DNA of 64,000 nucleotides from assembly GCF_018617875.1 (NCBI RefSeq), contig NZ_JACSKZ010000002.1, positions 310,001-374,000 of the forward strand, read 5' to 3'. Of the stretch, positions 16,821 to 27,874 are shown one piece after another (the first letter of the stretch is position 1; every line of letters starts with the position of its first letter). Position numbers and translations under genes: made by a program. The notes under the pieces are model-generated. The model made no database searches. It was not told the origin of the DNA and saw only the letters and a list, made by a program, of their open reading frames with translations. This DNA comes from Exiguobacterium algae. Lineage in GTDB: Bacteria > Bacillota > Bacilli > Exiguobacteriales > Exiguobacteriaceae.

Positions 16821-17273
16821 ATGAGAATCCTGAAAGCGAACGAAGCGGATCTGAAACGGCTCGTGCAGCTTATGCAAGAGCTCTGGCCCCACGCTTCTGC
16901 AGATGAACTCACGCAAGAAGTCCGGCTCGGTTTGCGTTCTGGAAATATGCATTATTTCATCGCAATCGATCAGACCAGGAAACCGCTCGGCTTCTGCCAG
17001 TTAAGTTTCCGATACGACTATGTCCCCGGCTCGCTCTCTTCTCCTACCGCATATTTAGAAGGACTTTATGTCGTCAAAACGGCTCGCCATCAACGCATTG
17101 CGACACAGCTCGTCGAACATGCGTCCGCTTTTGCCGTGTCAAAAGGGTGCATACAGCTTGCTTCGGATACGGAGCTCGAAAATTTCATCAGTCAGCAGTT
17201 CCACAAGAAATCCGGATTTAAGGAAGTCGAGCGCGTTGTCACCTACATTAAAAACCTCTCCCACGAAACGTGA
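16821..17273 (+). CDS. GNAT acetyltransferase resembling aminoglycoside 6'-N-acetyltransferases
   Basis: A 150-residue single-domain acetyl-CoA-dependent acetyltransferase. Features that recall AAC(6')-I enzymes are LMQELWPHASADEL (residues ~14-27), AYLEGLYVVKTARHQRIATQLVEHA (acetyl-CoA loop, ~74-98), GCIQLASDTELEN (~110-122) and the C-terminal FKEVERVVTYIK. Intrinsic chromosomal relatives often give little or no drug resistance, so the physiological substrate is open. ATG with AAGGAGG upstream. It is convergent with pdhD and its last codons overlap the shared terminator. Confidence 0.82.
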   Translation: MRILKANEADLKRLVQLMQELWPHASADELTQEVRLGLRSGNMHYFIAIDQTRKPLGFCQLSFRYDYVPGSLSSPTAYLEGLYVVKTARHQRIATQLVEHASAFAVSKGCIQLASDTELENFISQQFHKKSGFKEVERVVTYIKNLSHET

Positions 17274-17285
17274 GAGAGGTTTTAT
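17251..17285. terminator. Bidirectional terminator between the acetyltransferase gene and pdhD
   Basis: AAAACCTCTC.CACG / CGTG.GAGAGGTTTT stem; T-rich on both strands. It overlaps the last codons of the plus-strand gene. Confidence 0.88.
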
Positions 17286-17293
17286 TGGCGTTC

Positions 17294-18706
17294 TTATTTA
17301 ACGACGTGGATTGGCATACCCATTGCGATTTCAGCAGCTTCCATTGCCATCTCACCGAGTGATGGGTGAGCGTGGATTGTAAGTGCGATATCTTCAGCCG
17401 TCATACCAGCTTCGATTGCAAGGCCAAGCTCTGCAATCATGTCTGATGCGCCAGTACCCGCGATTTGTGCACCGATCAAAAGACCGTCTGCTTTACGCGT
17501 GATGAGCTTCATGAAGCCGTCTGGCTCGTCAAGTGCAAGGGCACGACCGTTCGCTGCGAATGGGAATTTCGAAACTGTGATTTCGAGTCCTTCTTCTTTT
17601 GCGAGTGGCTCAGTGTACCCGACAGTTGCGAGTTCAGGGTCTGTGAAGACGACTGCAGGGATTGCAGAGTAGTCGAGGTAAGCAGGCTTACCTGCAGCTG
17701 CTTCTGCTGCGATTTTCGCTTCGTAAGAAGCTTTGTGTGCAAGTGGTGGTCCAGGAACGATATCACCGATTGCGTAGATGTTTTCGTTCGATGTCTTACA
17801 CTGGTCATCGATTTCGATGATGCCACGGTCGCTGATTTTCACTTCCGCGTTCTCAAGACCGATGTCAGCAGTGTTCGGACGACGACCAACTGTGACGAGG
17901 ACATAGTCCGCTTCAACAGATTGCTCTTCACCATTCACTTCAAACTTAACTGTTACGCCATCTTCCGTTTCTTCGACACCTTTAGCAAGTGCGTTCGTGT
18001 GGATTGTGACGTTCCCTTTTTGTTTGAGCTTCTTCTTAACGATTTGCGTCATTTGTGGTTCGAAACCAGACAAGATGTCGCTCGCGCCTTCTACAACGAC
18101 GACTTCTGTATCGAAGTTCGCGTATGCAGTACCAAGCTCCATACCGATGTATCCGCCGCCGATGACGACGAGTTTCTTCGGTACTTCAGGAAGGTTCAAT
18201 GCGCCAGTTGAAGAAAGGACACGTTTAGACCATTTGAACGATGGGATCTCGATTGGAGTAGAACCAGTCGCGATGATCGCTTTTTTGAATTTATAAGGAG
18301 TCGAGCTGTCTTCTGTGATGACACGCACTGTGTCTTCAGAAGCGAAGAAAGCTTCACCTTGAACGATCTCAATTTTGTTTCCTTTAAGGAGACCTTTGAC
18401 ACCGCCAGTCAATTTGTTAACAACTGACTGTTTCCAGTCTTGAACTTTTGTGAAGTCCACTGACACGTTGTCAGACGTGATTCCCATTGAATCGTGTCCT
18501 TTTGCGTGTTGGAAGTTGTGTCCCGCTGTGATCAACGCTTTCGATGGGATACAGCCGACGTTCAAGCAAACACCACCGAAGTTGCCTTTCTCAACGATTG
18601 TTACTTTCATTCCGAGCTGTGCGCCACGGATTGCGGCAACGTATCCACCAGGACCGGCACCGATGACAAGCAAATCAGTTTCTTGTGCGAATTCTCCTAC
18701 TACCAT
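17294..18706 (-). CDS. pdhD: Dihydrolipoyl dehydrogenase (E3)
   Basis: Flavoprotein of 470 residues that reoxidises the dihydrolipoyl arms of the pyruvate dehydrogenase complex with NAD. Seen: FAD motif [12 protein letters not shown] (14-25), redox-active disulfide GGVCLNVGC (Cys47, Cys52), NAD motif [17 protein letters not shown] (~185), and the catalytic HAHPSLGE near residue 450. ATG with GGAGGG upstream, five bases after the pdhC stop, so translation may be coupled. Last gene of pdhABCD. The same E3 may serve other 2-oxo acid complexes. Confidence 0.97.
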   Translation of the reverse strand: MVVGEFAQETDLLVIGAGPGGYVAAIRGAQLGMKVTIVEKGNFGGVCLNVGCIPSKALITAGHNFQHAKGHDSMGITSDNVSVDFTKVQDWKQSVVNKLTGGVKGLLKGNKIEIVQGEAFFASEDTVRVITEDSSTPYKFKKAIIATGSTPIEIPSFKWSKRVLSSTGALNLPEVPKKLVVIGGGYIGMELGTAYANFDTEVVVVEGASDILSGFEPQMTQIVKKKLKQKGNVTIHTNALAKGVEETEDGVTVKFEVNGEEQSVEADYVLVTVGRRPNTADIGLENAEVKISDRGIIEIDDQCKTSNENIYAIGDIVPGPPLAHKASYEAKIAAEAAAGKPAYLDYSAIPAVVFTDPELATVGYTEPLAKEEGLEITVSKFPFAANGRALALDEPDGFMKLITRKADGLLIGAQIAGTGASDMIAELGLAIEAGMTAEDIALTIHAHPSLGEMAMEAAEIAMGMPIHVVK

Positions 18707-18710
18707 GTTC

Positions 18711-20000
18711 TTATCCCTCCATCATTAGAAGTGCTGGGTCTTCGAGCAAGCGTTTCACCATGTTAAGAGCGTTTTGTGCAGTCGCACCGTCGATGAGGCG
18801 GTGGTCAAAGCTGAATGAGAGTGCAAGTACTGGCGCGGCAACGATTTCACCGTTTTTCACGACAGCTTTCTCAGCGATACGGCCGATACCGAGAATCGCA
18901 ACTTCCGGGTGGTTGATGACAGGAGTGAACCATTGTCCACCAGCTGAACCGATGTTTGTGATTGTGATCGATCCGCCTTTCATGTCTTCCCCAGCGAGCT
19001 TGCCTTCACGAGCTTTACCTGCAAGTTCGTTAATGTTTGTAGCAAGTGCGTAGATTGATTTACGGTCTGCATCTTTTACGACTGGTACAACGAGTCCGTT
19101 GTCCGTGTCAGCTGCGATCCCGATGTTGTAGTAGTTTTTGTAAACGATCTCTTCGTTCACGTCATCGATTGAAGCGTTGATTGTTGGGAATGCTTTCGCT
19201 GCAGCAGTCAATGCTTTTACGACGAATGGCAAGTACGTGAGTTTCACGCCTTGGTCAGCCGCGACTTGTTTGAAGTCTTTGCGGAGTGCGACGAGTTTTG
19301 TAACGTCGACTTCGTCCATAAGTGTAACGTGCGGTGCAGTGTGTTTCGAGTTAACCATTGCTTTCGAGATGGCTTTACGGATTCCACGGATTTTCTCACG
19401 TGTTTCAAGTTCCGGAGTCGCTGACTCGTAAGGCTTGATTTCCGTTTTCTCAGCAGCTGCTGGTGCTACAGAATCTGTTTTCTCTGTCGTAGCTTCTGCA
19501 GACGGTGCTTCACCGTTCGCGAATGCATCGATATCTTCTTTCAATACACGTCCGTTGTCGCCAGAACCGCTCACTTCACGGATGTCGACACCTTTTTCAC
19601 GTGCATATTTACGAACAGAAGGCATTGCGATGACGCGTTCTGATTTGTGAAGTTGAACGTCGCGTGGCGCGTCTTCTTTCACATCTTCTTTCACGTCTTC
19701 AGTCTTCTCTTCTGATTTAGGTTGCTCAGGTGTCTCTTCTTCACCTGCTGGTGCATCCCCTTCGATATCAAATGTAACGAGAACATCGCCGACTACAGCA
19801 ACTGTTCCTTCAGATACTTTGACTTCTTTGACTGTACCGTCGACTGGAGCCGGGATTTCAACGACTGCTTTGTCGTTTTGTACTTCCAAAAGAACGTCGT
19901 CCTCTTTGACAGTGTCCCCTGCTTTTACGAACCACTTGACGATCTCACCTTCGTGAATTCCTTCACCGATGTCTGGTAATTTAAATTCAAATACTGCCAC
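18711..20000 (-). CDS. pdhC: Pyruvate dehydrogenase E2, dihydrolipoyl acetyltransferase
   Basis: Core acetyltransferase, 429 residues. One N-terminal lipoyl domain ([11 protein letters not shown], lipoyl lysine 44), an acidic Glu/Lys/Pro-rich linker (~80-115), the peripheral-subunit-binding domain ([15 protein letters not shown], ~125-160), an Ala/Thr-rich linker and the catalytic domain ending [10 protein letters not shown] with the active-site histidine near 400. GTG start after GGGAGG. A 78-bp gap holding a perfect hairpin separates it from pdhB, suggesting mRNA processing or an internal promoter; B. subtilis pdhC is known to have its own promoter. Confidence 0.97.
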   Translation of the reverse strand: MAVFEFKLPDIGEGIHEGEIVKWFVKAGDTVKEDDVLLEVQNDKAVVEIPAPVDGTVKEVKVSEGTVAVVGDVLVTFDIEGDAPAGEEETPEQPKSEEKTEDVKEDVKEDAPRDVQLHKSERVIAMPSVRKYAREKGVDIREVSGSGDNGRVLKEDIDAFANGEAPSAEATTEKTDSVAPAAAEKTEIKPYESATPELETREKIRGIRKAISKAMVNSKHTAPHVTLMDEVDVTKLVALRKDFKQVAADQGVKLTYLPFVVKALTAAAKAFPTINASIDDVNEEIVYKNYYNIGIAADTDNGLVVPVVKDADRKSIYALATNINELAGKAREGKLAGEDMKGGSITITNIGSAGGQWFTPVINHPEVAILGIGRIAEKAVVKNGEIVAAPVLALSFSFDHRLIDGATAQNALNMVKRLLEDPALLMMEG

Positions 20001-20039
20001 TGGTTTTTCCTCCCATCAATTCATCATGTAAACACGACA

Positions 20040-20057
20040 AGGGAGACCAATCTCCCT
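20040..20057. repeat. Intercistronic hairpin between pdhB and pdhC
   Basis: Seven-bp perfect stem AGGGAGA / TCTCCCT with a four-base loop and no T run; more likely an RNA processing or stability element than a terminator. Confidence 0.5.
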
Positions 20058-20078
20058 CATCGTCTATTCGACACGATC

Positions 20079-21056
20079 TTAGAAGTTCACAACTTCCTTA
20101 ACTTTTGCAACGACATCTTTATGGTCTGGTAACCATACATCTTCACCTTGTGCGAATGCGAAGACTGTGTCTGGTGCAGTTACTCGAAGTACTGGAGCTT
20201 CGAGGTGAAGAATTGCGCGCTCTTGAATTTCAGTTACAACGTTTGCCGCGATACCTGCTTGACGTTGTGCTTCTTGAACGACGATCGCACGACCTGTTTT
20301 CTTAACAGATTCAACGATTGTGTCGATATCAAGTGGGCTCACTGTCATGAGGTCGATGACTTCAACGTTGATGTTTTCTTTTTCAAGTTCTTCCGCTGCT
20401 TTAAGTGACGTATGAACCATCGCACCGTATGTGATGATTGAAACGTCTGTACCTTCGCGTTTCACGTCTGCTTTACCAAGCTCGATCGTGTACTCACCTT
20501 CAGGTACTTCGCCACGGAATGAACGGTATAACTTCATGTGCTCAAGGAATACGACTGGATCGTTGTCACGGATTGACGCGATCAAGAGACCTTTAGCATC
20601 ATACGGAGTCGATGGAATAACGACTTTAAGACCTGGAGTCTGTGCCATCAAACCTTCGAGGCTGTCTGCGTGAAGCTCAGGTGTTTTTACTCCACCACCG
20701 AATGGTGAACGGATTGTTACCGGTTGGCTGTAAGCACCGCCAGAACGGTAACGCATACGTGCCATTTGAGCTGCCACTGAGTCGAACACTTCGAATACGA
20801 ATCCGAAGAACTGAACTTCCATGATTGGACGGAAGCCAGTAAGTCCGAGACCGATTGCAAGACCACCGATACCTGACTCAGCAAGCGGCGTATCGAATAC
20901 ACGGTCTTCGCCGAACTCGTCTTGGAGACCTTCCGTCGCACGGAAGACCCCACCGTTTTTACCAACGTCTTCCCCGAAGAGAAGAACTTTTTCGTCGCGT
21001 TTCATTTCAACGCGCATCGCATCAGTAATCGCTTGGATCATTGTCATTTGAGCCAT
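20079..21056 (-). CDS. pdhB: Pyruvate dehydrogenase E1, beta subunit
   Basis: 325-residue partner of PdhA in the thiamine-diphosphate-dependent E1 heterotetramer. Typical transketolase-type motifs: [17 protein letters not shown] (~28-44), [16 protein letters not shown] (~57-72), EVQFFGFV (~80) and [17 protein letters not shown] (~113-129). The C-terminal half ends with [19 protein letters not shown]; the nearest ribosome binding site AAAGGAG lies 12 bases upstream inside the end of pdhA, only three bases separating the genes, so translational coupling is likely. Confidence 0.97.
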   Translation of the reverse strand: MAQMTMIQAITDAMRVEMKRDEKVLLFGEDVGKNGGVFRATEGLQDEFGEDRVFDTPLAESGIGGLAIGLGLTGFRPIMEVQFFGFVFEVFDSVAAQMARMRYRSGGAYSQPVTIRSPFGGGVKTPELHADSLEGLMAQTPGLKVVIPSTPYDAKGLLIASIRDNDPVVFLEHMKLYRSFRGEVPEGEYTIELGKADVKREGTDVSIITYGAMVHTSLKAAEELEKENINVEVIDLMTVSPLDIDTIVESVKKTGRAIVVQEAQRQAGIAANVVTEIQERAILHLEAPVLRVTAPDTVFAFAQGEDVWLPDHKDVVAKVKEVVNF

Positions 21057-21059
21057 AAC

Positions 21060-22163
<1,104 letters not shown>

Positions 22164-22290
22164 TCAACTATGAGACAATTGTCTTTTTTGTGATCAAACA
22201 CTACCTCAAATCTTACGTGTATCTGTCCAAAAAAGCAATCTGTATTAACGTGATTCAGGAAAGTTATTTTATCCTGCCGTTTCTTTGTCA

Positions 22291-22320
22291 GTATAAAACG
22301 GGTTGTTATAATAACGCAAA
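22291..22320 (-). promoter_or_regulatory. Probable pdhABCD promoter
   Basis: Minus strand TTGCGT (22315-22320), 18-bp spacer, TATACT (22291-22296). Predicted start about 22284, giving a leader of about 140 nt. Confidence 0.55.
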
Positions 22321-22336
22321 AAATATGCTTACTAAA

Positions 22337-22350
22337 TTAAAACGCTTACA
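22337..22350 (-). promoter_or_regulatory. cre-like site upstream of the pdh promoter
   Basis: Minus strand TGTAAGCGTTTTAA matches the cre consensus at 13 of 14 positions (A instead of C at position 13). Its centre is about 60 bp upstream of the predicted pdh start, the position at which CcpA activates ackA and pta in B. subtilis. Confidence 0.55.
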
Positions 22351-22433
22351 TTCCAACACTTACATTCTTGTTTCATCGCTGTATCAATTGCATTTCACTT
22401 TCTGTACCATCAGACTTCTTTCCTGTTTAAATA

Positions 22434-22442
22434 TGATATAAT
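22434..22442 (+). promoter_or_regulatory. Extended -10 of the def promoter
   Basis: TGATATAAT (TG plus perfect TATAAT at 22437-22442), 35 bp before the def start; the -35 is poor, as is usual with an extended -10. Confidence 0.65.
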
Positions 22443-22476
22443 GATTCATAATCGTTTTTTAGAAAGGAAGTTGTGT

Positions 22477-23016
22477 ATGTTAACGATGAAAGACGTGATT
22501 CGTGAAGGAGACGAACGACTCCGGGCACACTCAATTGAAGTACCAATCCCACCTACAGAGGAGGACCTTGCCTTACTCGACGAAATGGAGACATTTCTCG
22601 TCAATAGCCAGGACCCTGAAATAAGCGAAAAATACGAGCTGCGCGGCGGTGTTGGCATCGCAGCCCCTCAATTAGGTGTGAATCGTCGTTTCTTCTCCGT
22701 TCTGTTACCCGAAGAAGAAGAGACGTTCAAGCTTTCGATTTTCAACCCTAAAATCACGAGCCACTCCGTCGAAATGACGTACTTGAACGGCGGTGAAGGC
22801 TGCCTTTCCGTCGATCGCGTCGTGAAAGGGAACGTGCCGCGCTTCCGACGAATCACACTCGAAGGATTCGACCGTGACGGCAAGCCGATCAAGTTAAGAC
22901 TTCGTGGGATGCGAGCGATTGTCTGTCAACATGAACTCGACCATCTCGACGGGATTCTGTTCTATGATCGCATCAATACGACGAACCCGTTAGAGACTTA
23001 CGGCGAACCGATTTAA
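22477..23016 (+). CDS. def: Peptide deformylase
   Basis: Metalloenzyme (usually Fe or Ni/Zn) that removes the formyl group from nascent chains. 179 residues with the three family motifs: GVGIAAPQL (~61-69), EGCLS (~110-114) and QHELDHLDG (~150-158), which together supply Cys and two His metal ligands plus the catalytic Glu. The longer size and the early insertion NSQDPEISEKYELRGG fit type 2 deformylases of Gram-positive bacteria. I start at ATG 22477 after AGAAAGGAAG. Equivalent to ykrB in the conserved ykrA-ykrB-ykyA-pdhA region; here def faces away from pdhA. Confidence 0.96.
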   Translation: MLTMKDVIREGDERLRAHSIEVPIPPTEEDLALLDEMETFLVNSQDPEISEKYELRGGVGIAAPQLGVNRRFFSVLLPEEEETFKLSIFNPKITSHSVEMTYLNGGEGCLSVDRVVKGNVPRFRRITLEGFDRDGKPIKLRLRGMRAIVCQHELDHLDGILFYDRINTTNPLETYGEPI

Positions 23017-23017
23017 C

Positions 23018-24643
23018 ATGAAACGCTCGAGAAAAAGGGCACTGTTGTTACTATTCCCATTTTTATTTCTTTTAATCGGGGGATGTGTCCGCATCAACTA
23101 TGACGCGACCGTGCACTATGACCAGTCCGTCACCCTCGAGACGACGTACGCATTTCGTGATCATCCGGTCATGAAGCTGTTAAACCTTCGTCTTGATTGG
23201 GACACGTGGAAACAACAAGCTGAAGCGAACGGTTACGCAACGGAAGACTATGCAAGTAACGATGACTACGAAGGCATGGTCCTGAAGAAGACATTTCAAA
23301 ATGTAGAAGAGCTTCAAAATATTAAAGAAGAATGGAAGACCGGTCCGGCAGGAATCCTCGTCCCGCCCGATCTTCAATTTGACATCGAGAAGAAAGACGG
23401 GATTTGGTTTGATTCCTATGAACTTCAAACCAATCTCGACCTTCGTCTCGAGCAAATCAATGTACCTGGCGTCAAATTAAGCGGGAACGCGAAAAAACTG
23501 GCAGAGCGATACGTCCGTCAAGCGGACATTCAGTTTAACTTGAATGTCCCAACAGGCGTGTTCGTGGAAGACGGCACCGGGCTCGACGTCCGCTCCATGC
23601 AACATGTCGAATGGCAAGTGTATGGTGGCAGACAAAACAACCTGACACTTGTCGCCCATGTCCCGAACGTGAAGGCATGGATCATTACAGGCATTATCGC
23701 CGTTGCAGCAATCGTATTTGCCTATTTCGTGTGGCGGCGCTACAGACGGAACATCGGGAATCCCCGCATCACATCCATCCGTTCCCGGTTACTCGGCTTA
23801 CTGATTGTCACCCTCTCCCTTTCCTTGATCGTCGTCACTGCCTATAAGGAATTGACGACCGAGAGAAAAATGGATGCGATCAGACAAGCCTCCCAGACGG
23901 ATGAATTTATTCCGACCTTCGCCGTCCACGGACTACTCGGAACCGATCGGACATTTTTACGGTTCACACAAGTTATGGAGCAAAACAGCTTAGCAACAGA
24001 CGGCGGTCTATGTACGATCACGGACAAAGGAAAGGCTGACTGCGAGGTTCACGATTTCAGCTCGAATCGACCGATTGTCCGCGTCGAGTTTGAAGACGCA
24101 GAGGCCTCATTGAACAATCAGACGAAGTGGTTGAATAAAGCGATTGAAACGTATAAAAAAGAGCGGAACAAATCGTTTGAACGGATGTATATTCTCGGAC
24201 ACAGTATGGGCGGTGTCGCTGCTGCGAACTACATCCTCAATCAGGATCAATATCTCATCGATAAGTTCGTCTCGTTTGATAGCCCATTCGCCGGCACAAG
24301 ACTCGCTAACTTCGGTCTTTCAGCCAGCAATTTCGGAATCAATACAGGGAGCCCGGCAATCCGAGACCTGTCTCCGAGTTCGGACGGTTTGAAAGCTTTT
24401 CAGGCAAAACTCGAAACATGGCCACGCTCGGTCCAAGTCCTATCGTTTTCAGGGCATGGCGGCGAGTTCAATCTGATCGAGCCGTCGAGTTCCTTATTAC
24501 TTGAAGAATATACGAACAATATTCTGACAGAAACGGTTCCTTACGACCATTTCTCCTTGCATCGAAAAAGTAATGTACTCAAAGAGACCGGAAAATTCCT
24601 GTACGAATATTCGAATGAATTCAACCCGGTCGAAACGCAATGA
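23018..24643 (+). CDS. Lipoprotein with membrane-anchored alpha/beta hydrolase domain (DUF3153-like plus DUF915-like)
   Basis: A 541-residue envelope protein. It has a signal peptide ending in the lipobox LLIGGC (Cys23), an exported N-terminal domain (~24-220) of the YvbJ/DUF3153 style that opens with VRINYDATVHYDQSVTL, and two membrane helices (~222-240 and ~255-272). A C-terminal alpha/beta hydrolase follows with AVHGLLGTDRTF (~305) and nucleophile elbow GHSMGG (~395), which resembles DUF915 cell-surface hydrolases. With both the lipid anchor and two helices, the hydrolase would also face outside. The ATG overlaps the end of def by one base spacing and lacks a good ribosome binding site, so coupling to def is likely. 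Substrate unknown. Confidence 0.8.
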   Translation: MKRSRKRALLLLFPFLFLLIGGCVRINYDATVHYDQSVTLETTYAFRDHPVMKLLNLRLDWDTWKQQAEANGYATEDYASNDDYEGMVLKKTFQNVEELQNIKEEWKTGPAGILVPPDLQFDIEKKDGIWFDSYELQTNLDLRLEQINVPGVKLSGNAKKLAERYVRQADIQFNLNVPTGVFVEDGTGLDVRSMQHVEWQVYGGRQNNLTLVAHVPNVKAWIITGIIAVAAIVFAYFVWRRYRRNIGNPRITSIRSRLLGLLIVTLSLSLIVVTAYKELTTERKMDAIRQASQTDEFIPTFAVHGLLGTDRTFLRFTQVMEQNSLATDGGLCTITDKGKADCEVHDFSSNRPIVRVEFEDAEASLNNQTKWLNKAIETYKKERNKSFERMYILGHSMGGVAAANYILNQDQYLIDKFVSFDSPFAGTRLANFGLSASNFGINTGSPAIRDLSPSSDGLKAFQAKLETWPRSVQVLSFSGHGGEFNLIEPSSSLLLEEYTNNILTETVPYDHFSLHRKSNVLKETGKFLYEYSNEFNPVETQ

Positions 24644-24648
24644 CGCTG

Positions 24649-24680
24649 AAAAGCCCGCCTTTTTTAAAGGCGGGCTTTCG
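24649..24680. terminator. Shared terminator of the hydrolase gene and the PLD-like gene
   Basis: Twelve-bp stem AAAGCCCGCCTT / AAGGCGGGCTTT between convergent genes; the tail is short on either side. Confidence 0.8.
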
Positions 24681-24682
24681 TG

Positions 24683-26143
24683 TTAGTAAGTCATCGTCCA
24701 GGTGATCTTCTGTAGCCAATAGAGCAAATACTTCGTGAGTGGTATATCCGTTTGGATCTCATCATACCCGACTGTGAAGACCCCGTCCTCATTGTTCCAG
24801 AGACGATTGAAATAACCGTCTACCTCGTCGAAGAATGCCGTGTCCGTCGTTCCCCTCACTGCTACGTCCGCTTCGATGTTGTAGTCGTTCATGTTTCGGG
24901 TCGTGTAATTCCCCGACCCTAAAACGACCGTTTTTTCTTTCCCATCGACGTAAAGAATTTTCGAATGATACTGTTCTTTTCCGACATCGTACCAGCGAAT
25001 CTCGATATGTTCCGCATCTACCGTATCCAACTCAGCCGTAACAGGCAGGTTCGGAAGACCCGATTTTTGTCGACCGAACGCATTCGTATTCGGGTCTAAG
25101 ATGATTCGGACGTCCACACCGCGACCAGCGGCATCTTCGATTGCTTGGATGATGTTCCGGTCTGCCAAATAAAACATACCAAGCCAAATAGCATCGCCTT
25201 CTTCCGCACCATCCATTGCTTCAATGACGGCATCTTGAATTTTTGATTCCGTGACAAATTGTATTTCCATGTCACCGTCCGCCTCCGGGCCGAATGCCTC
25301 ACGTTGATCCTCGTCCGGGAATCGGTCTAAATCTCCTTCTGAAAATGCGGCGACGGCCTCTTCCCCTTCAATGATTTCGGATAAGATCGGGCCAGTTAGT
25401 CGTACACCGACATTCGAGTGATACCCGCTTGCATCGTGCGGGTTAGCGGATAATACAAATCCTTCGTTTTCCGTGACCATCACTTTCCGGTGGTTCGCTT
25501 TAATATTCAATAGTCTTAAGTACGCACGGATATTGATATCCGGGGCAGTTTTAGCCATCGGATTTGGCAACCAGCCGTCATAACTATGACCGAACCATTG
25601 GAATCCGATCCGGTAAAGTGTCGAATACAGCAAGTTCGGGTCACGTAAATCGTCGAGATCGGTATAAACGACTTCGACCCCTTTTTCCTCGAGTAAATCA
25701 AAGTGTTCGGACTTGTGCCCTTTATACGTCGTGTTGATTTCATCTGTGATGAAGACGACTTTTAAGTCCGGATACTTTTCCATCTGCTCCACTATGGCTG
25801 TCGAAAGTCGTTTCGTGATTTCAGGATATTCACGATCTCCGTTCGAATAGGGATTGAACAGGAAAAAATCCATGACGATAAATTCTTTCGCATCCCGAAT
25901 CGCACGTTCGACCTCATCAAATATCTCTTGTTCCACCACACGATCGCCGTCAGCCGTATAGGTCAGGTCAGACATAAAGTCAATTTGATCATCTGAAATC
26001 GTAATCGCATCTGATTCACGAGATACCCCCTCAGGCAGTGGTTTCACCTGGTGATAAATCAGTGTGATCAAAAAAAGTAACGCGAACAGGGCAAGTCCCC
26101 ATTTGACCCAACCCTTCTTTTTCTTTTTCTGATTCCCCTTCAT
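24683..26143 (-). CDS. Membrane-anchored phospholipase D-family protein
   Basis: A 486-residue protein with a lysine-rich start, one membrane helix (residues ~13-30) and a large outer domain holding two PLD repeats. The second HKD motif is complete (HSKILYVDG, ~412-420, followed by GSGNYT). The first is HRKVMVTEN (~235-243), with Glu where Asp is expected, followed by SANPHD. Related proteins include cardiolipin synthases and secreted PLD-like enzymes. With only one N-terminal helix and the substituted first motif, lipid synthase activity is uncertain. ATG after GGAGAGATGGAAGT. Single-gene unit downstream of the rnjA terminator. Confidence 0.82.
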   Translation of the reverse strand: MKGNQKKKKKGWVKWGLALFALLFLITLIYHQVKPLPEGVSRESDAITISDDQIDFMSDLTYTADGDRVVEQEIFDEVERAIRDAKEFIVMDFFLFNPYSNGDREYPEITKRLSTAIVEQMEKYPDLKVVFITDEINTTYKGHKSEHFDLLEEKGVEVVYTDLDDLRDPNLLYSTLYRIGFQWFGHSYDGWLPNPMAKTAPDINIRAYLRLLNIKANHRKVMVTENEGFVLSANPHDASGYHSNVGVRLTGPILSEIIEGEEAVAAFSEGDLDRFPDEDQREAFGPEADGDMEIQFVTESKIQDAVIEAMDGAEEGDAIWLGMFYLADRNIIQAIEDAAGRGVDVRIILDPNTNAFGRQKSGLPNLPVTAELDTVDAEHIEIRWYDVGKEQYHSKILYVDGKEKTVVLGSGNYTTRNMNDYNIEADVAVRGTTDTAFFDEVDGYFNRLWNNEDGVFTVGYDEIQTDIPLTKYLLYWLQKITWTMTY

Positions 26144-26172
26144 ACTTCCATCTCTCCCATCCTACTTGTTCG

Positions 26173-26204
26173 AAAAACGGGCTGTAGTCCCCTACAGCCC
26201 GTTT
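26173..26204 (-). terminator. Terminator of rnjA
   Basis: Thirteen-bp perfect stem (26175-26187 with 26192-26204) and a minus-strand T run. Confidence 0.92.
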
Positions 26205-26206
26205 GT

Positions 26207-27874
26207 TCAAACTTCCATGATGATCGGAAGAACCATTGGGTGTCTCCGTGTTTTTTGAGCTAAATACGGCGTAAGTGTATCTGAAACCAACTGTTTCAAT
26301 TCTGACCACTTCATCTGTTTGTTCGACAACCCTTGTTCGACCGTCTTCTTCAGGAGGCGTTCTCCGTCACGAATCAAACTGCCGGATTCACGCATGTAAA
26401 CGAAACCGCGTGAGATGATGTCCGGCCCTGAAACGAGTTTTCGCGTCTTTCCATCGATACTGACAACGACAACGACGAGACCATCCTCTGAAAGAATACG
26501 CCGATCTCTTAATACTATATTCCCAATATCACCAATTCCATTCCCATCAATATATACGGCATTGGCTGAGATTTTTCCGGTGATGGCAGCTGAATCTGAA
26601 TCCACTGCCAATACTTCCCCGTTATCCATGACAAAACTGTTCTCTTTCGGGATGCCGACCGACTCTGCGAGCTCAGCATGTTTTTTCAACATTCGATATT
26701 CTCCATGAATCGGCATAAAGAATTTCGGGTTGAGCAAGCGGATCATGAGCAATTGCTCCTGTTGCGATCCGTGTCCAGAAGTATGGATGTTCGTCAACTT
26801 CCCGTAGACAACGTCCGCCCCTGCTTTATACAGCTGGTCAATCGTCTTCCCAACCGAGATGGCATTCCCCGGAATCGGTGAAGAAGAGAAGATGACCGTG
26901 TCACCCGGAATGATCGACACTTGACGGTGTGTTCCGTTGGCAATGCGACTGAGTGCGGCCATCGGTTCCCCTTGTGAACCCGTACAGAGAATCGTGATCT
27001 CATTCGGGTCATGGTTGCGCATCTGATTCGGTTCGATAATCATCCCTTTTGGCACGTTGATGAAACCGAGCTCTTGACCAATCGTCATGACTTTTTCCAT
27101 CGAGCGACCGAAAATCATGAGATGACGACCCGTCTCGGCACACGCGTCAACGACCTGTTGAAGTCGATAAATGTTTGAGGCGAATGTGGCAAAGATGATC
27201 CGTCCGTCTGCTTTTCGGAACGTTTCACTGATTGTGCCTCCGACCACACTCTCACTCATCGTGAACCCTTCTACTTCAGCGTTCGTTGAGTCAGACAAGA
27301 GACAAAGGACACCCTCTTTTCCGATTTCCGCCATTTTGGCAAGGTCCGCCGGTTCTCCAACCGGTGTGAAATCGAACTTAAAGTCTCCGGTATGGACAAT
27401 GTTTCCTTGCGGTGTTTTGACGACTACCCCAAGAGAGTTCGGGATCGAGTGCGTTGTCCGGAAGAACGAAATACTCGTCTTACGGAATTTCACGAGCGAA
27501 TCCTCGTCAATTTCATGCAGTTCAGCATCACGCAATAGTCCGTGCTCTTCCAACTTCACTTTAATGAGTCCCAGTGCGAGCTTCGTCGCGTAGATTGGCA
27601 GTTGGACCTGCTTGAGCAAGAACGGAATCCCGCCAATGTGGTCTTCGTGACCGTGTGTGATGAATACCCCTTTTACTTTGTCCTTGTTTTTAATCAAATA
27701 CGAGTAATCGGGAATCACATAGTCGATTCCAAGCAAGTCATCCTCTGGGAACATGATTCCTGCATCGATGACAATGATTTCATCTTGGAATTGAACGACG
27801 TATGTGTTTTTCCCGATTTCTCCCAGTCCGCCTAATGCGAACACGGCTGTTTGGTGGTTCTTAACAAACTTCAT
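26207..27874 (-). CDS. rnjA: Ribonuclease J1
   Basis: Metallo-beta-lactamase ribonuclease with endo- and 5'-3' exonuclease activity, central to mRNA turnover and 16S/scRNA maturation in Bacilli. 555 residues. Seen: [11 protein letters not shown] at the N-terminus, zinc motif HGHEDHIGG (~74-82), HTGDFKFD (~164), the beta-CASP segment with SDSTNAE and [10 protein letters not shown] (~368), and a C-terminal domain. ATG after AAGGAGAG. In B. subtilis rpoY (RNA polymerase epsilon) precedes rnjA; here only 212 bp separate rnjA from the divergent HAD gene and no rpoY-like frame is present. Confidence 0.95.
   Translation of the reverse strand: MKFVKNHQTAVFALGGLGEIGKNTYVVQFQDEIIVIDAGIMFPEDDLLGIDYVIPDYSYLIKNKDKVKGVFITHGHEDHIGGIPFLLKQVQLPIYATKLALGLIKVKLEEHGLLRDAELHEIDEDSLVKFRKTSISFFRTTHSIPNSLGVVVKTPQGNIVHTGDFKFDFTPVGEPADLAKMAEIGKEGVLCLLSDSTNAEVEGFTMSESVVGGTISETFRKADGRIIFATFASNIYRLQQVVDACAETGRHLMIFGRSMEKVMTIGQELGFINVPKGMIIEPNQMRNHDPNEITILCTGSQGEPMAALSRIANGTHRQVSIIPGDTVIFSSSPIPGNAISVGKTIDQLYKAGADVVYGKLTNIHTSGHGSQQEQLLMIRLLNPKFFMPIHGEYRMLKKHAELAESVGIPKENSFVMDNGEVLAVDSDSAAITGKISANAVYIDGNGIGDIGNIVLRDRRILSEDGLVVVVVSIDGKTRKLVSGPDIISRGFVYMRESGSLIRDGERLLKKTVEQGLSNKQMKWSELKQLVSDTLTPYLAQKTRRHPMVLPIIMEV

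Noticed and set aside
17465-18211. 248-codon plus-strand frame opposite pdhD
   Set aside because: Antisense shadow: composition is Cys/Phe/Val-rich and repetitive, no ribosome binding site, and it lies wholly within pdhD.
22173-22184. AGACAATTGTCT palindrome with following T run as a terminator in the pdh leader
   Set aside because: The stem is only six pairs with no loop, and the T run is on the plus strand facing def, where no upstream gene needs ending.
26207-27874. Several plus-strand frames of 70-140 codons inside rnjA
   Set aside because: Antisense to a well-supported gene, no ribosome binding sites, no motifs.
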